Origin: Stramonita haemastoma
Taxonomy: Eukaryota > Mollusca > Gastropoda > Neogastropoda > Muricidae
Direction of reading: 5' to 3'
Assembly (NCBI GenBank): GCA_030674155.1
Contig: CM060320.1
Span: 11,857,416-11,921,415 of the forward strand
Length of the DNA: 64,000 nucleotides
Numbering within the stretch: position 1 is the stretch's first letter; the number at the start of each line of letters is the position of its first letter. This document shows positions 60,773-64,000 of the stretch, piece after piece. Made by a program: the position numbers and the translations under genes. The notes beneath the pieces were generated by a model. The model searched no databases. It was not told where the DNA came from and was given only the letters and a program-made list of their open reading frames with translations.

Positions 60773-61663
60773 ACAAAACAGAAAAAAGCAACAAAAAAAA
60801 CCCACCACCACAATATGTGCAGCTACATAACCAATACGAAAAAGTCAAATTGCAGTTTGAAAAAAGGACTCCTTTTTTTTTTTTCTTAAATAATCCTGTT
60901 CTTTTTTTTTTTTTTAAATCAACAAAACAAATTGTGTATTGACTTTTTCACGTCTTGAATGGATTAGGTGGACAACTTCCACAACATACCTTCGATCTAA
61001 AATATTTCATAGATGTGTGTGTGTGTGTGTGTGGTGTTTACATACGCGCGCATGCACACGTGTGTGCATGTGTATGTAATATATTATATTTATCTATCTA
61101 TTATTCATCTATTCATTAATAGATAATATAATCCAAACTTTGTCTGATAACCCCACCCTGACCAATACAAATCATTGTCTCTTGCCAAGAACTGGTCACT
61201 GTTCCCGTCCTTTTTCAAGAGAACCAAAAATGAAGCCGAGTGCATGGTCATGTTTGTTAAATATTATTGTAATAACATAATCAATGCTCTTAAAAAAAAT
61301 TTTTTTTAAAGCCCTGGCACCTTTTCATATAGGAAAGAGCCCTGTTAACAGTCTTATGATTTTAACAGTTTGTAGTATTATCAAAAACTTTTATAAATGA
61401 TGAACTCACATGTGGAGAAATGCTTATCAACTACAAGTAAACCAAGGACCACAGCATGTGTTTAGATTTAAATTAATGTGCCAATAAAACATAAGTGGTC
61501 ATCATAAATGAATGGTATTTTATACTCAAATGTCTACAAAAATTGTTAATTAATGATTCATCAATACCTAAGGCAGAAACAGACACTTTTCTTCATATTC
61601 TGTCATCCATTCATTTCACCTGCCTATTTTCTACAACGACATAAAAAATAATAATTATCTCCC

Positions 61664-61810
61664 ATGGCGCACTGAAGTCAGATGCCCTGGGCATGACTTG
61701 TCAGGTACTTAAAGTTAAAGTTATGGCTGCGCCACAGATTTTCACTCATATGACAGACTAAAATAGTTGCTGTCTGAACATTCCATGATGATGAAGAAGA
61801 AAAAGCCAAG
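61664..61810. repeat. Dispersed repeat of unknown type, partial copy 3
   Basis: Shares TTTTCACTCATATGACAGAC and GTTGCTGTCTGAACATTC with 38700-39160. Confidence 0.55.
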
Positions 61811-62476
61811 ACTGTGAATCCACATAGGTCTAAGAAAATAATGACATTATATGAACTCATGAATTTTCACTTCTAAACTGCACCTAAAAATTCAAGCAGA
61901 GAAAGACTATAGCCAGTAAGCAATCAATAAAAGTGCAGTACTTAACATCAGCTTTCCACATCACACACAGAAGCAATATCTGTAACTTACAACTGACAAA
62001 GGCACAAGTGTGAGCACTCCATGAGAAGAAGTTCCTTCTTATCTTATCTTTAACAAACTGATCTTCAGCAGCTTTCAGGCCAGCCCCCCCCCCCACCCCT
62101 TTTTTTTTTTCCAAATTAAACTGAGCACGTTTAAACTTTCAACTTCTTGTGTTCAAAAAGGGCTCTGGCTGGATACTGTCCAAAACAGACCCAGTACAAT
62201 TCCACATTAATAGCTAGTTAAGTGTCTGTCTGGCAGTCACTTCACATGCACACAGTAGTGCACTAGCTCAGGACTTTAGTCAGAAAAGCCTGCAGAATCC
62301 AGAGTGAACTGAAATGAGGAGCACTTTTTCAGTGTTCTGACTGAAAAGCCCAGTCAAGGGAAAAAATTAAAATGAGGTTAAGCATGCTGACGTCATCAGT
62401 CTGCTTTTTTTCATTATTTTTTTGTGTCTTGTTAAATCATATTATCTGAAGTGTCTTAAGTTTTAAATTAAGTTAC

Positions 62477-62480
<4 letters not shown>

Positions 62481-62531
<51 letters not shown>

Positions 62532-62550
62532 CCTCCCCCCCCCCCTCCCT
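62481..62550 (+). repeat. CT microsatellite and C run
   Basis: CT units to 62529, then a C-rich run. Confidence 0.9.
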
Positions 62551-63251
62551 AATCTCCAAATTCTGTACCAGATCCCCTCTCTTTATGAGTCATCAGTTCC
62601 CCCTTACTTAGCAACCTGATGGCTTCGCTCAACACTACAACAGAATGATTAACTCTTATGAGATGTCTAGAGGCAAGATTTTTTTTTTTTTTAATCATAC
62701 CACTATTTATTAACATTTTTAAAGCATGCTCATAATTGATTATGCTTACAATTCATGTAAAACTTTTGTTGCAATTCGTATTTACATGAGCTGAGTGAGG
62801 TAAAGAATTTCACATGTCATTTTAAAAACTACCTAACTAAAAAAAAAGGAACATGATAAAAGCCAAACACTGGTGTCACAACAACTGAAAATCATCAGCT
62901 CACAACCGATTTCAATCAATGACTTCATGTTTCTGATAAGCCAAAGGATTTTTTAAAAATAAATCAACAAACAACAAAGTACAAGCATGGCAGTTCAACA
63001 ACTTAAAGTTTTACACCACCTGGGGGTAAGATAGAGAGGGGTGAAGAGACAGGTGAGGAGGGGAAAACAGGGCAATAAAAGGGGTCTGAAGACCAGTCAT
63101 AGCAATAACACTAACACTCTAACAGCCATTCTTTTTTGTGTGTGTTGTTTTTAACACAGTACTGTATAAAGTAGGAACACCCATGAGGAAGACTTTTGAC
63201 CTTTCTCAGGTGAACTTTTACTAACCTTTACTGGCTTTAGGGATAGCGAAG

Positions 63252-63395
<144 letters not shown>

Positions 63396-63574
63396 AGTCA
63401 AAGTCTGTGTCTTTGTACATGTATGTATACATGTGTACACACATATAATATACATGTATACATGTATGCATGAGTGGCAGTTGTAGCAGGCTTCTTTAGT
63501 CTTTCTTTTGTGTTCACCAAATGGAGTAGTACTAGTAGCAGTTCCGTTTCACATATTTTCACAGATGTTCAGAT

Positions 63575-63650
<76 letters not shown>

Positions 63651-63952
63651 TGTGTGTGCAAGTGTGCATGCATGAGTGAGCATACATCATGTATGAATGA
63701 TGATGGTTATGGGCCTTATAAAAAATTCAGCTGCATATTCCATCCTGGGTGCTCCCCCCCCCCCCCCCCCCTTCTCCCATTTCTTTCTCTCTGAAGATTT
63801 GGCAAACAATTCAGGCACTCCACTTCAAAATCATCAGTCCAAGTTTAACACAGTCAGATTCATGGGATCATAGTTTTATACAAAACAGGATCCACTCCAG
63901 CATAACACAAATAGGATTCATCCCAGCATTCACCAATAGGTTTTATCAGAAT

Positions 63953-63962
<10 letters not shown>

Positions 63963-64000
<38 letters not shown>
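63963..64000 (+). repeat. AT microsatellite at window end
   Basis: AT units continue to the last base, so the array is cut by the window. Confidence 0.95.

Overview
The window is nuclear DNA of an intron-rich animal. It is AT-rich and crowded with CA/GT, CT/GA and ATC microsatellites, short interspersed elements (SINEs) with RNA polymerase III-type heads, and decayed non-LTR retrotransposons. It shows no operons, no plasmid or phage genes and no CRISPR array. The repeat modules (a SINE body containing GTGCACGTAAAAGAACCCA, a CTCCCCAGGGAGAG tail module, tRNA-headed SINEs) look to me like those of marine gastropod molluscs. That assignment is from memory and is inference.

Two genuine protein-coding genes can be assembled exon by exon, with splice phases checked. 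The first is a profilin-family gene on the + strand: four exons (25934-25973, 33520-33617, 35416-35555, 36578-36725) that join in phase to a complete protein of about 141 residues. The second is ITPK1 (inositol-tetrakisphosphate 1-kinase) on the - strand: seven exons from 60318 down to the stop at 46784. Its N-terminal exon or exons are not visible and probably lie beyond base 64000. The two genes converge on 36.7-46.8 kb. They have no evident shared pathway: one binds actin, the other is an inositol phosphate kinase.

Layout. 1-4545 is a near copy of 28874-34048, including profilin exon 2, and ends at a 100-N gap (4546-4645); it is probably a second haplotype or a segmental duplication. 4646-25400 has no recognised host gene: it holds SINEs, three retrotransposon coding fragments (13425-13612, 16270-16530, 17115-17600), several local tandem repeats, a 3-4 copy large tandem repeat (18180-22621) and a second 100-N gap (22622-22721). 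25400-36725 is the profilin locus, with a perfect CRE-type site and a 47-base C run upstream and large introns full of microsatellites. 36726-46783 is the intergenic or 3'-UTR side. 46784-64000 is ITPK1 with intronic SINEs, many microsatellites and a minisatellite of about 41 units abutting one splice acceptor.

I do not see an obviously new biological system. The most interesting signals are the ITPK1 minisatellite whose repeat unit carries a copy of the adjacent 3' splice site, simple repeats beside many of the exons, SINEs that share bodies but have different heads and tails (one head resembling 5S rRNA), and the duplicated profilin exon that differs only at synonymous sites. Two ITPK1 exons show frame inconsistencies that look like base-level assembly errors.
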